A DNA stretch of 7,737 nt from CAYVKY01 sp964452115. Its GTDB lineage: Bacteria; Bacteroidota; Ignavibacteria; Tepidaquicellales; Tepidaquicellaceae. The stretch spans positions 1 through 7,737 of the forward strand of contig CAYVKY010000111.1 of the NCBI GenBank assembly GCA_964452115.1. The letters run 5' to 3'. Positions within the stretch are counted from its first letter, which is position 1. The number at the start of each line of letters is the position of its first letter. The notes beneath the pieces were generated by a model that was not told the DNA's origin, ran no database searches, and worked only from the letters and a program-made list of their open reading frames with translations. Shown here piece by piece: positions 1-5,439 of the stretch. A program made the position numbers and the translations under genes.

Positions 1-62
1 ACTTCTACAGACTGAAAACAGAATCATATACATCTACAAAAAGAATGGTGCTGGTTAAATAG
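1..62 (+). CDS. 3' end of a T9SS-sorted secreted protein (partial)
   Basis: Only the last 19 codons and a TAG stop (60-62) are present; the gene begins left of the window. The frame starting at base 3 reads FYRLKTESYTSTKRMVLVK. This is the extreme C-terminus of a T9SS type A sorting domain: it matches the ends of the other three tagged proteins here (FYKL..G...D.KKM.L.K, basic residues near the end, final Lys). In this family the tag directs a periplasmic protein through the outer-membrane T9SS translocon for release or surface attachment. Nothing can be said about the functional part of the protein. A strong terminator follows 41 bases after the stop, so this is the end of its transcript. 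The tag assignment is fairly secure despite the short length because the closing pattern is so characteristic. Confidence 0.8.
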   Translation, partial: FYRLKTESYTSTKRMVLVK

Positions 63-68
63 CTCATT

Positions 69-100
69 CAATTAAGAATTAAAAATTAAGAATTAAGAAT
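69..100. repeat. AATTAAGAATT-type AT tract, copy 1
   Basis: A run of heptad-like units AATTAAG / AATTAAA lying between a stop codon and a terminator. The same motif, on one strand or the other, recurs at 1431-1451, 1621-1635, 1858-1889 and 5136-5167, always outside genes. No function can be read from it. Confidence 0.6.
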
Positions 101-103
101 ACA

Positions 104-128
104 GGCGGAAATTAATTTCCGCCTTTTT
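104..128 (+). terminator. Rho-independent terminator of the left-edge gene
   Basis: Bases 104-123 form a perfect 20-base palindrome with arms GGCGGAAAT and ATTTCCGCC, followed at once by TTTTT (124-128). A GC-rich stem base next to a U tract on the plus strand is a textbook intrinsic terminator. It closes transcription of the gene ending at 62. It has no A-run on the left side, so it is probably one-directional. Confidence 0.85.
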
Positions 129-147
129 ATTTGCAATTCTCGACCAT

Positions 148-175
148 CTCGTGCCGACGCTCCAGCGTCGGCATG
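148..175. repeat. REP-like palindromic element, copy A
   Basis: CTCG at 148-151 is followed by arms TGCCGACGCT (152-161) and AGCGTCGGCA (164-173) around a CC loop, a perfect 10-bp stem. Its GC content contrasts sharply with the surrounding AT-rich gap. Layout (conserved tetranucleotide, then a short GC-rich hairpin) is that of a repetitive extragenic palindrome (REP). A related hairpin lies in opposite orientation at 217-246. It could act as an RNA-stabilising hairpin or be a non-autonomous element moved by a REP-associated transposase; no such transposase is visible here. Confidence 0.65.
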
Positions 176-216
176 TAAAACATAATCACAAAATAAATAT
201 CTGTTAAATAGGATAT

Positions 217-246
217 GCGTTCCTACGCTGGAGCATAGGAACGAGG
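217..246. repeat. REP-like palindromic element, copy B (inverted relative to A)
   Basis: Arms GTTCCTACGCT (219-229) and AGCATAGGAAC (232-242) pair over 11 positions with one mismatch around a GG loop, and the element ends in CGAG (242-245). Read on the minus strand it shows the same plan as copy A: CTCGT, then a stem ending in GCTCCAGCGT. A and B therefore form an inverted pair about 40 bases apart, like a REPIN or BIME. The stem arms differ between copies but keep pairing. Confidence 0.65.
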
Positions 247-265
247 AAAAATAATCGGCATTTGA

Positions 266-314
266 ATTTTAATTGTAGGGGCAGACCTGTGTGTCTGCCC
301 ACACAATTAAAAAT
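266..314. repeat. Long inverted repeat with a GGGCAGAC hairpin, abutting a stop codon
   Basis: Inner arms GGGCAGAC (279-286) and GTCTGCCC (293-300) form a perfect 8-bp stem with loop CTGTGT. Outer AT-rich arms ATTTTAATTGT (266-276) and its near complement (303-314) extend the pairing. The right arm touches the stop codon of the minus-strand gene at 314. It may serve as that gene's transcription end, but no clear U tract follows on the minus strand, so a dispersed palindromic element is equally likely. Confidence 0.55.
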
Positions 315-1354
315 TATTTTACCAGATTCATTTTCTTAATATCAGAAAAACTTCCCGACACTAATTTATAAAAATAAATTCCGCTTGACAAATTCGATGC
401 ATTAAAATCAACGGAATAATTTCCCTGCTGCACCATTCCGTTCATCAGAACAGCAATTTCCCTTCCCATTATGTCATACACTCTCAGAGTTGTATATGAT
501 GATTTCGGAATCGAAAATTCAATTTTCGTACTCGGGTTAAACGGATTCGGATAATTCTGACTTAATTTGTAATCCGAAACCAGTTCGTTTCCATTGCCAA
601 TCGCAAGCGGCGTATATGAACCCATAGCAGCATTCAGAACTTCCTTGTTGACGTCATTCTGTAAGAACGCAATTGTACAAATTGACGTATCAACCCATGC
701 TGATTCTCTCGCATAGGTGAAATCATACGTAAATACACCGGCCGCTCCCGTAACCGCCGTACCGGTCGTATTGGGATATGCGCGTCTGAATACCGTGTAG
801 AAAGTGGTTTCGCCGTTTGTTCCCGGAGGCGTAGCAAACACTATTTTTTTCTCGATTGCAAAAACTCTCAGTTTGTATGTACCCGTAGAAAGCGCTGACG
901 GAATGTTAAGCACTATATGCGACCTGATTGAATCGCCTGCAATTCTCGTATCTGTTACCGTAATGCCGGCAGGTGCTCCGACAGCCAACCGAGTATTCAT
1001 TGCATTTGTAAATGAAGCGTTGCTGAAAGGCCATATATCCTGGATAAGCCCGTCACAATTGCAATACGGCACGCCGGATGCGCCCATGTTGTAATAGTTA
1101 ATAATGCGCTCTGTGCTCTGCGTCGGATTTGCCGAATACATCGGGTCAACACCGGGCCACGATGCGTGATACATTATTGATAATACATTTGTTGCATTTG
1201 ACTGCAAAAACGAAATCAGAGTCGGATTGTTTGCTGCGCACGGTCCGCAGCTGGCATTTGTGCCTTCTTCAAATAAAACTTTTTTTGTGATTTGACCCGT
1301 TACACTAAAAGTGATTATAAAACTAAACAATAAGAGTATACTTAACTTTTTCAT
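314..1354 (-). CDS. Omp28-family/thioredoxin-fold secreted protein with T9SS sorting domain
   Basis: The 346-residue product starts with a signal peptide (MKK, hydrophobic 4-19, probable cleavage near TG-Q at 20/21), supporting this ATG. Residues 22-130 look like a thioredoxin fold of the Omp28-related family: VLFEEGTNASCGPC with the redox-type pair Cys36/Cys39, then GVP (94-96), which fits the cis-proline loop, followed by a further pair Cys98/Cys100. Residues about 131-250 form a beta-rich domain (KLRVFAIEKKIVF, VFRRAYP). Residues 266-346 are a T9SS type A sorting domain (QNYPNPFNP, YDIMGRE, LSSGIYFYKL, terminal KMNLVK). Inferred role: a cell-surface or released protein with possible disulfide chemistry; in many Omp28 relatives enzymatic activity is unproven. 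No Shine-Dalgarno is evident. The gene stands alone: convergent with the left-edge gene and divergent from the TPR gene across a 592-base gap. Confidence 0.85.
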   Translation of the reverse strand: MKKLSILLLFSFIITFSVTGQITKKVLFEEGTNASCGPCAANNPTLISFLQSNATNVLSIMYHASWPGVDPMYSANPTQSTERIINYYNMGASGVPYCNCDGLIQDIWPFSNASFTNAMNTRLAVGAPAGITVTDTRIAGDSIRSHIVLNIPSALSTGTYKLRVFAIEKKIVFATPPGTNGETTFYTVFRRAYPNTTGTAVTGAAGVFTYDFTYARESAWVDTSICTIAFLQNDVNKEVLNAAMGSYTPLAIGNGNELVSDYKLSQNYPNPFNPSTKIEFSIPKSSYTTLRVYDIMGREIAVLMNGMVQQGNYSVDFNASNLSSGIYFYKLVSGSFSDIKKMNLVK

Positions 1355-1430
1355 ACCTTGAATTTTGATTTTAAAATCTTAAAATAATTTTTTATTAATT
1401 TTATTTAAAGCGCATTATTCACCCCCTGCT

Positions 1431-1451
1431 CTTAATTCTTAATTTTTAATT
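1431..1451. repeat. 21-bp direct repeat, left copy (AATTCTT tract)
   Basis: Identical over 21 bases to 1862-1882 in the same orientation. It overlaps the left inverted repeat by four bases (AATT). It may be a target-site duplication of the 1448-1861 element or simply two stretches of the same AT tract. Confidence 0.6.
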
Positions 1452-1861
1452 GCTGTCCAAAATAAATTGGGAACTTTAATAGAACCACAAATAGAGACTG
1501 ATTTGAACAGTTTTTCTGAAAAATTTCAATAATTGAAGTTCAACCCCACCCATTGTTTTTACATTCTTCTTTGTTCTTTTCTGTGCCTTTAAGTGCCTTC
1601 AGTGGCAATGCTCTTTCCGTCAATTCTTAATTTTAGACTCAAAAGAAACAAAAGCACAAAAAACACAAAAGTATAAATCTGATAAAGACTAAACGTTCAA
1701 CCCCTAAAGGGGTATAATGTTAATATACATTCACGTGCTACAAACATTTCACCGCTACGCGGTGAGGAAAAAAATTACAACTATAGGATGAGAAAAAAAT
1801 TACTGCCACGTGGTGAAGGAAAAAATTACAACCAATTATTACTTTATTTTGGACAGCAATT
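1448..1861. mobile_element. MITE-like non-autonomous element, 414 bp
   Basis: Bounded by perfect 19-bp inverted repeats: AATTGCTGTCCAAAATAAA at 1448-1466 and its exact reverse complement at 1843-1861. The terminal AATT on each side may belong to the target tract, leaving a 15-bp core, GCTGTCCAAAATAAA (1452-1466 and 1843-1857). A perfect 21-bp direct repeat flanks it (1431-1451 and 1862-1882), as a target-site duplication would, though that sequence is low-complexity. The interior has no ORF of note. It contains a T-rich/A-rich inverted pair (1564-1605 and 1640-1671), a hairpin ACCCCT-AA-AGGGGT (1700-1713) and a degenerate tandem repeat (1749-1832). Inferred to be a miniature element or remnant mobilised in trans; the IS family is not recognised. 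Alternative: a patchwork of intergenic repeats with fortuitous symmetry, which 19 perfect base pairs make unlikely. Confidence 0.55.
1749..1832 (+). repeat. Degenerate tandem repeat with hairpins
   Basis: Two 31-base units, 1751-1781 and 1802-1832, match at 26 positions with no indels. All five differences are transitions. A partial third unit (GGATGAG, seven A, TTAC) lies between them at 1786-1803. Unit 1 forms a 7-bp hairpin TCACCGC-TAC-GCGGTGA (1749-1765). In unit 3 the same hairpin (1800-1816) has three C-to-T changes, each turning a G-C pair into a G-U pair on the plus-strand RNA. Function unknown. Confidence 0.6.
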
Positions 1862-1889
1862 CTTAATTCTTAATTTTTAATTCTTAATT
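1862..1889. repeat. 21-bp direct repeat, right copy, with extended AATTCTT tract
   Basis: 1862-1882 duplicates 1431-1451 exactly. The tract continues to 1889 with one more CTTAATT unit. The right inverted repeat of the putative mobile element ends directly before it, at 1861. Confidence 0.6.
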
Positions 1890-1946
1890 GAAGATACTTC
1901 TTTATTTTTAAAAACGTATTAACTATATTCAATAAAAAAACTGCCT

Positions 1947-2786
1947 ATGAGGATAGCAATTATACTCTTTTTTATTTCCATCAATTTTGCTTATGCACAA
2001 AACGACGATTACAACTTCCGCAATGCTCACCAGAATATGGTTTCCGGTAATTATCAGGCGGCAATAAAATATTATGACCTTTACCTGCAGCAGAACACGA
2101 ACAGCGCAATCGGTTATCAGGAGCGCGGCATCTGCTATATGAATCTTGCAGATTATCAGAAAGCGAATGATAATTTTTCGCGTGCGATAATCATTATGCC
2201 GATGAATTCTGACTACTACATAAACCGCGGTTATAGTAATATGTTCCTTGAATTGCCGCAGAATGCGGTGGATGACTTCACGCGCGCCATCAATCTCGGT
2301 GCAACGAATAATCCTTCGGCTTATATCGGCAAAGCAAATGCTAATCTCGATTTGGGAAACCCCGGACTTGCTCTTACGGATATTAATGCCGCTATTTCAC
2401 TCGCCCCGCAGGACAGCCGCGCGCTTGTTGTAAGAGCGGAAATTTACGCCCTCATGAACGATACTGCACGAATGTTTCAGGATTTTTACACTATATCAAC
2501 TAAATATCCAGATGCGATTTATGCAGATGTAAAAATTTATACCCTGTCTCTTATCTATGATAATGCCAACGCAGATATTTTATATATCAATGACCTTTTA
2601 ACAAAAGAGCCAAAGAATTTTTTCCTTTATATGAAGCAGGGTTTTGATTATTACATTTTGAAAAAATTCCCCGAAGCCAAAACCTGTTTTCAATTAGCCC
2701 TTGATAATTATTCCGGTAAATCACCTATGGCATCCGATGTATTGAAAAAATTTATTTCCAATTGTAACAATTATATAAATAAATAA
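1947..2786 (+). CDS. Secreted tetratricopeptide-repeat (TPR) protein
   Basis: The 279-residue protein opens with a signal peptide (hydrophobic 3-15, probable cleavage AYA-Q at 17/18), so it acts in the periplasm or at the outer membrane. The signal peptide starting right at this ATG supports the start. The rest is TPR helices: units at about 22-53, 54-87 (AIGYQERGICYMNLADYQKANDNFSRAI region), 88-121 (YYINRGYSN), 122-155 (AYIGKANANLDLGN), a degenerate unit at 156-189, and a last one at 226-257 (YMKQGFDYYILKKFPEAKTCFQLAL region). TPR arrays are protein-protein scaffolds; no catalytic domain and no T9SS tag are present. Partner unknown. It is the only complete gene here without a sorting domain. 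It is transcribed divergently from the Omp28-like gene and ends at a bidirectional terminator that starts within its stop codon. Confidence 0.88.
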   Translation: MRIAIILFFISINFAYAQNDDYNFRNAHQNMVSGNYQAAIKYYDLYLQQNTNSAIGYQERGICYMNLADYQKANDNFSRAIIIMPMNSDYYINRGYSNMFLELPQNAVDDFTRAINLGATNNPSAYIGKANANLDLGNPGLALTDINAAISLAPQDSRALVVRAEIYALMNDTARMFQDFYTISTKYPDAIYADVKIYTLSLIYDNANADILYINDLLTKEPKNFFLYMKQGFDYYILKKFPEAKTCFQLALDNYSGKSPMASDVLKKFISNCNNYINK

Positions 2787-2822
2787 AAAAGTGCAGGACA
2801 ATTTCTCATCCTGCACCTTTTT
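2785..2822. terminator. Bidirectional intrinsic terminator between convergent genes
   Basis: Arms GTGCAGGA (2791-2798) and TCCTGCAC (2809-2816) form a perfect 8-bp stem with a 10-base loop. On the plus strand it is followed by C and TTTTT (2818-2822). On the minus strand it is followed by six U, encoded by A2785-2790. It therefore serves both the TPR gene ending at 2786 and the large surface-protein gene ending at 2842. The minus-direction U tract overlaps the plus-strand stop codon. Confidence 0.9.
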
Positions 2823-2841
2823 AAAATTATTTATTGTACTT

Positions 2842-5034
2842 TTATTTTATAACCATCATTCGCTTCACATCATTATAGCCGCCTGAAGTGAGTTTGTAAA
2901 AATAAACACCGCTTGAAATCCCCGAAGCATCAAAAGTTACAGTATAGTATCCTGCATTTTTTGTTTCGTTTACAAGTACTTTCACTTCCCTGCCCGATAT
3001 ATCATATAAGGCTAGCTTTACAGGCGCATCAGCAGGTATCGAAAAATCTATTTTTGTAACAGGATTAAAAGGATTCGGATAATTCTGAAGGAGTTCAAAT
3101 TTATTCGGAATGCTGATATCCACGGTGCCGCTCAATTTATGATATTCAAAATTTCCATTATAATCCGTCTGTTTGAGTCTGTATTCATATAAACCGGTTT
3201 CCAATTTCCTGTCTAAATAAGTATAATTTGTCCGGGTTGTTTTATTTCCGTTTCCTTTTACAAATGCAATCTTATTCCACTCATTTTTCCCGGCAGTGCT
3301 TCGCTCTATGTCAAACCCCAAATTGTTTGTTTCCGTTAATGTTGTCCATTTAAGATTTACGTTTCTGTCTGAAGCTGAATATGTAAATGATTCCAGCTCC
3401 ACGGGCAATGCACCGTCCATACCTCCTGTAAAATCACCAAATGAAGTAAGGTTTGTTATACTCAAAGTATTATTTACAGGATGTTCAAATGTTGTCCATA
3501 CATTATTATAATATCTGAGAAGAAACATTCCTGAAGAATTTCCTGTTAAATTTGCATCTGCATATTTGAAAGTAACATTAGCCGAATAATTTGAAATATT
3601 CGAACTTGTTAGAGTCCAATAGCAATTCAGAAAACTCGTTCCGCTGTTGTTATTGGGATGCTTGGACGAAGTCATCCTTGCATCTACATAGCTGCTTCCT
3701 GAAAATGTACCGGTATTAAATCCAACCGTAACTGCATTGCTTGTTCCTCCGGCAAGTGTGTCTCCGAGAGGATATGTGAATGTTCCTTTCGCTGCGAAAT
3801 ATTTTCTCACAACTGAGTTGCCCGGTGTTTTGATAAATGATGATGAGGGCACCGGATTTGTAATTACTGCCTGAGAAGCAAGTATCAGTTGATTGTTGTT
3901 CCCAACCGTAATATATCCATTATTCAGAATCAGATTGCTGTTAATTGTAATTGTAACAGGCAGCGGTGCTGCTGATATCTGATTAGCACAGTTCCATTCA
4001 AAAATATTGTATGTTGTCTGCCCGGCAGGCATTGAAGGTGCAGTATTTGTTACACCGGAAATTCTTACTGTTCCGGTCGTTGAACTGTTGCTTATTAATG
4101 GTATTGTTCCGCCGTTCTGTGCATGTTCATATATTCCTGCACTGCCGAAACTTATATTATTATAATATCCCGGATATGTAATACTTCCTGTATTATAAAG
4201 CAAACCGGCGATTGTTACATTACCCCATCCAAGCTTGATGGATGCACCGTCTAAACTGTTATAAACTCCTGTTGAAGCAATGTTCAAACTTTTTGACATG
4301 TAATCTATATCAGTACTATTATTAAATGTACCGTTTATATTTACCGAACCCCCGTCATAACTGAATTTAAAATTTGAATTCTTGTAGTTTGTCAATATCG
4401 AATTAGCATTTATTGTCAGACTGCTGGCGATATTCAGGGTTCCGTAATTTTTGAAAATGCCGGATATTTCCGGTGAAATATTTTTCATGTCAAAAGTTGC
4501 GCCTGCCTGATTAGTAATATTTGTATTCAAATCAAATATGACAGGTCTGTTAGCAAAGGAAAACATGCCATAATTTATAAGTTCCACGCCTGCTAAAGAA
4601 AATGATGAAGATGATTGTTGAGTAAATACCAAATCTTTATTTAAAACTGCTTTGGTCCCCGAAAGCAATACTATATTCCCATCAACAGAAATATTATTAT
4701 TAAGAGTAAAGTCGTTATTAGTTCCGCTCTTTTTAATATATAATACAGAATTGTTTTTTAAATCAATATTTCCGTTTATAACAATTCTGCTGACACTGTC
4801 GGATTCACTCCATCCAATTAAAAGCGTGTTCCCTGTAGATACTGTTATTGTACCGGTTGATAAATCCGGTGTTCTGGATGCACTAACCCATTTTGCTCCA
4901 TCCCACATCTGCCAGTTCTGAGTTGATTTCAGAGTAACATTTCCGTTTGATTTGTAATCACCGGTTGTCTGGGCAGCAAGATGTCCGCATATACTAATTA
5001 ATAATATAATTAGTAATAAATTATATTTTTTCAT
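2842..5034 (-). CDS. Large surface/adhesin-like protein with FnIII-like module and T9SS sorting domain
   Basis: The 730-residue product has a signal peptide (MKKYNLLLIILLISICGH, probable cleavage near LAA-Q at 21/22). Cys16 is not in a valid lipobox, so it is not a lipoprotein. Residues 26-75 (GDYKSNGN...NWQMWDGAKWV..S.TPD) match a recurrent N-terminal module of Bacteroidota surface proteins. Residues about 83-395 are Asn/Ser/Thr/Gly-rich short strands (INGNIDLKNNSVLYI, SVDGNIVLLSG, NYGTLNIAS), suggesting a right-handed beta-helix. Residues 400-535 hold two recurring modules (GNSVVRKYF...FTYPLGD; CYWTLTSSNIS.YSANVTFKY). Residues 542-640 are an FnIII-like domain (LPVELESFTYSA..NVNLKWTTLTETNNLGFDIERS). 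Residues 650-730 are the T9SS sorting domain. No catalytic motif is seen. Role inferred as adhesion or surface structure; ligand unknown. A 9-bp inverted repeat (4992-5000 and 5007-5015) lies inside the signal-peptide codons and could fold near the 5' end of the mRNA. Confidence 0.85.
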   Translation of the reverse strand: MKKYNLLLIILLISICGHLAAQTTGDYKSNGNVTLKSTQNWQMWDGAKWVSASRTPDLSTGTITVSTGNTLLIGWSESDSVSRIVINGNIDLKNNSVLYIKKSGTNNDFTLNNNISVDGNIVLLSGTKAVLNKDLVFTQQSSSSFSLAGVELINYGMFSFANRPVIFDLNTNITNQAGATFDMKNISPEISGIFKNYGTLNIASSLTINANSILTNYKNSNFKFSYDGGSVNINGTFNNSTDIDYMSKSLNIASTGVYNSLDGASIKLGWGNVTIAGLLYNTGSITYPGYYNNISFGSAGIYEHAQNGGTIPLISNSSTTGTVRISGVTNTAPSMPAGQTTYNIFEWNCANQISAAPLPVTITINSNLILNNGYITVGNNNQLILASQAVITNPVPSSSFIKTPGNSVVRKYFAAKGTFTYPLGDTLAGGTSNAVTVGFNTGTFSGSSYVDARMTSSKHPNNNSGTSFLNCYWTLTSSNISNYSANVTFKYADANLTGNSSGMFLLRYYNNVWTTFEHPVNNTLSITNLTSFGDFTGGMDGALPVELESFTYSASDRNVNLKWTTLTETNNLGFDIERSTAGKNEWNKIAFVKGNGNKTTRTNYTYLDRKLETGLYEYRLKQTDYNGNFEYHKLSGTVDISIPNKFELLQNYPNPFNPVTKIDFSIPADAPVKLALYDISGREVKVLVNETKNAGYYTVTFDASGISSGVYFYKLTSGGYNDVKRMMVIK

Positions 5035-5135
5035 TTTTTACGGGTTTTTGAAAATAATCGTGCAATATATAATATTTAAATTTAAAAATAAACAAATAAA
5101 AAAATATATATAAACCCCGCTGGAACCGCCATACT

Positions 5136-5167
5136 CAATTAAGAATTAAGAATTATAAATTAAGAAT
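5136..5167. repeat. AATTAAGAATT-type AT tract, copy near 5.15 kb
   Basis: CAATTAAGAATTAAGAATT, then a diverged unit and another AATTAAGAAT. It is the same repeat seen at 69-100 and, in reverse orientation, at 1431-1451 and 1858-1889. It sits upstream of the large surface-protein gene. Confidence 0.6.
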
Positions 5168-5192
5168 AAAAAAATTTTACATTCATTCTTTT

Positions 5193-5277
5193 GCGTCCCT
5201 ACACTGAAGTCCCGAGAACTTGAGAGAACGATGGAGTTGTCCGCGTTTTTGCACAGTCCGTGGAGTGTAAGAACGAT
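5193..5277. repeat. Degenerate tandem REP-like hairpins
   Basis: Two adjacent units each begin with GCGT (5193, 5243) and end with AGAACGAT (5225-5232, 5270-5277). The second folds well: CGTTTTT (5244-5250) with AAGAACG (5269-5275, one G-U), a GC bulge, then ACAGTCC (5253-5259) with GGAGTGT (5262-5268, one mismatch). Its right half matches the copy B hairpin at 12 of 15 bases (5262-5276 against 230-244). The first unit's left arm, GCGTCCCTACACT, matches copy B's at 11 of 13. Its GC content stands out from the AT-rich surroundings. These are probably decayed relatives of the REP-like pair at 148-246. Confidence 0.5.
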
Positions 5278-5373
5278 ATGTGTTAGAAGATATGCTATAG
5301 GCATTTTACGTTTGCATCCTCCTTCCGATGCGGAATTTACCCTGACAAGTTATTAACTAAATGAATGCATCAT

Positions 5374-5409
5374 AAAAAAAAGCGTTCCTGCACCACAGTA
5401 CAGGAACGC
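5374..5409 (-). terminator. Rho-independent terminator of the sialidase-like gene
   Basis: Arms GCGTTCCTG (5382-5390) and CAGGAACGC (5401-5409) form a perfect 9-bp stem with a 10-base loop. On the minus strand the stem is followed by eight U, encoded by A5374-5381. It lies 30 bases past the TAA stop at 5440-5442. It separates this gene from the next minus-strand gene downstream. Confidence 0.92.
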
Positions 5410-5439
5410 AATCAATTTACAATTGTATATTGATACGGG

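Larger units (their letters stand above)
1355..1946. other. 592-base non-coding gap filled with repeat elements
   Basis: No convincing coding sequence lies on either strand. The divergent genes on each side must take their promoters from here, but I could not identify a confident Bacteroidota-type (TTTG / TAnnTTTG) promoter for either. The middle (1431-1889) is occupied by an inverted-repeat-bounded element and its flanking AT tracts, listed separately. The flanks, 1355-1430 and 1890-1946, are plain AT-rich sequence and are the likely promoter regions. Confidence 0.7.
5035..5439. other. 405-base non-coding gap between two minus-strand genes
   Basis: From right to left it holds the terminator of the right-hand gene (5374-5409), an undistinguished stretch (5278-5373), degenerate REP-like hairpins (5193-5277), an AATTAAGAATT tract (5136-5167) and a very AT-rich leader (5035-5112) that must carry the promoter for the 2842-5034 gene. 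The terminator shows the two minus-strand genes are separate units. A 41-codon plus-strand frame from the ATG at 5231 exists but has no support as a gene. Confidence 0.7.

Noticed and set aside
804..1094. 96-codon plus-strand frame opposite the Omp28-like gene
   Set aside because: Antisense shadow of a well-supported gene; no domain or signal features. The other short frames antisense to, or out of frame with, large genes were dropped for the same reason.
1749..1832. CRISPR-like array from tandem hairpin repeats
   Set aside because: Only two good units and one partial one, with no constant-length unique spacers and no cas genes.
2842..5034. Lipoprotein reading of the large surface protein from Cys16
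   Set aside because: The residues before Cys16 (ISI) do not fit a lipobox, and a normal signal peptidase I site follows at LAA-Q.
5035..5112. Possible Bacteroidota -33/-7 promoter (TTTG ... TATATTG) upstream of 5034
   Set aside because: The spacer is about 23 bases rather than 19-21 and the -7 box lacks a T; in such AT-rich DNA this is not distinguishable from chance.
5231..5356. 41-codon plus-strand ORF from the ATG at 5231
   Set aside because: Short, overlaps the REP-like hairpins, has no ribosome binding site and no recognisable protein features.
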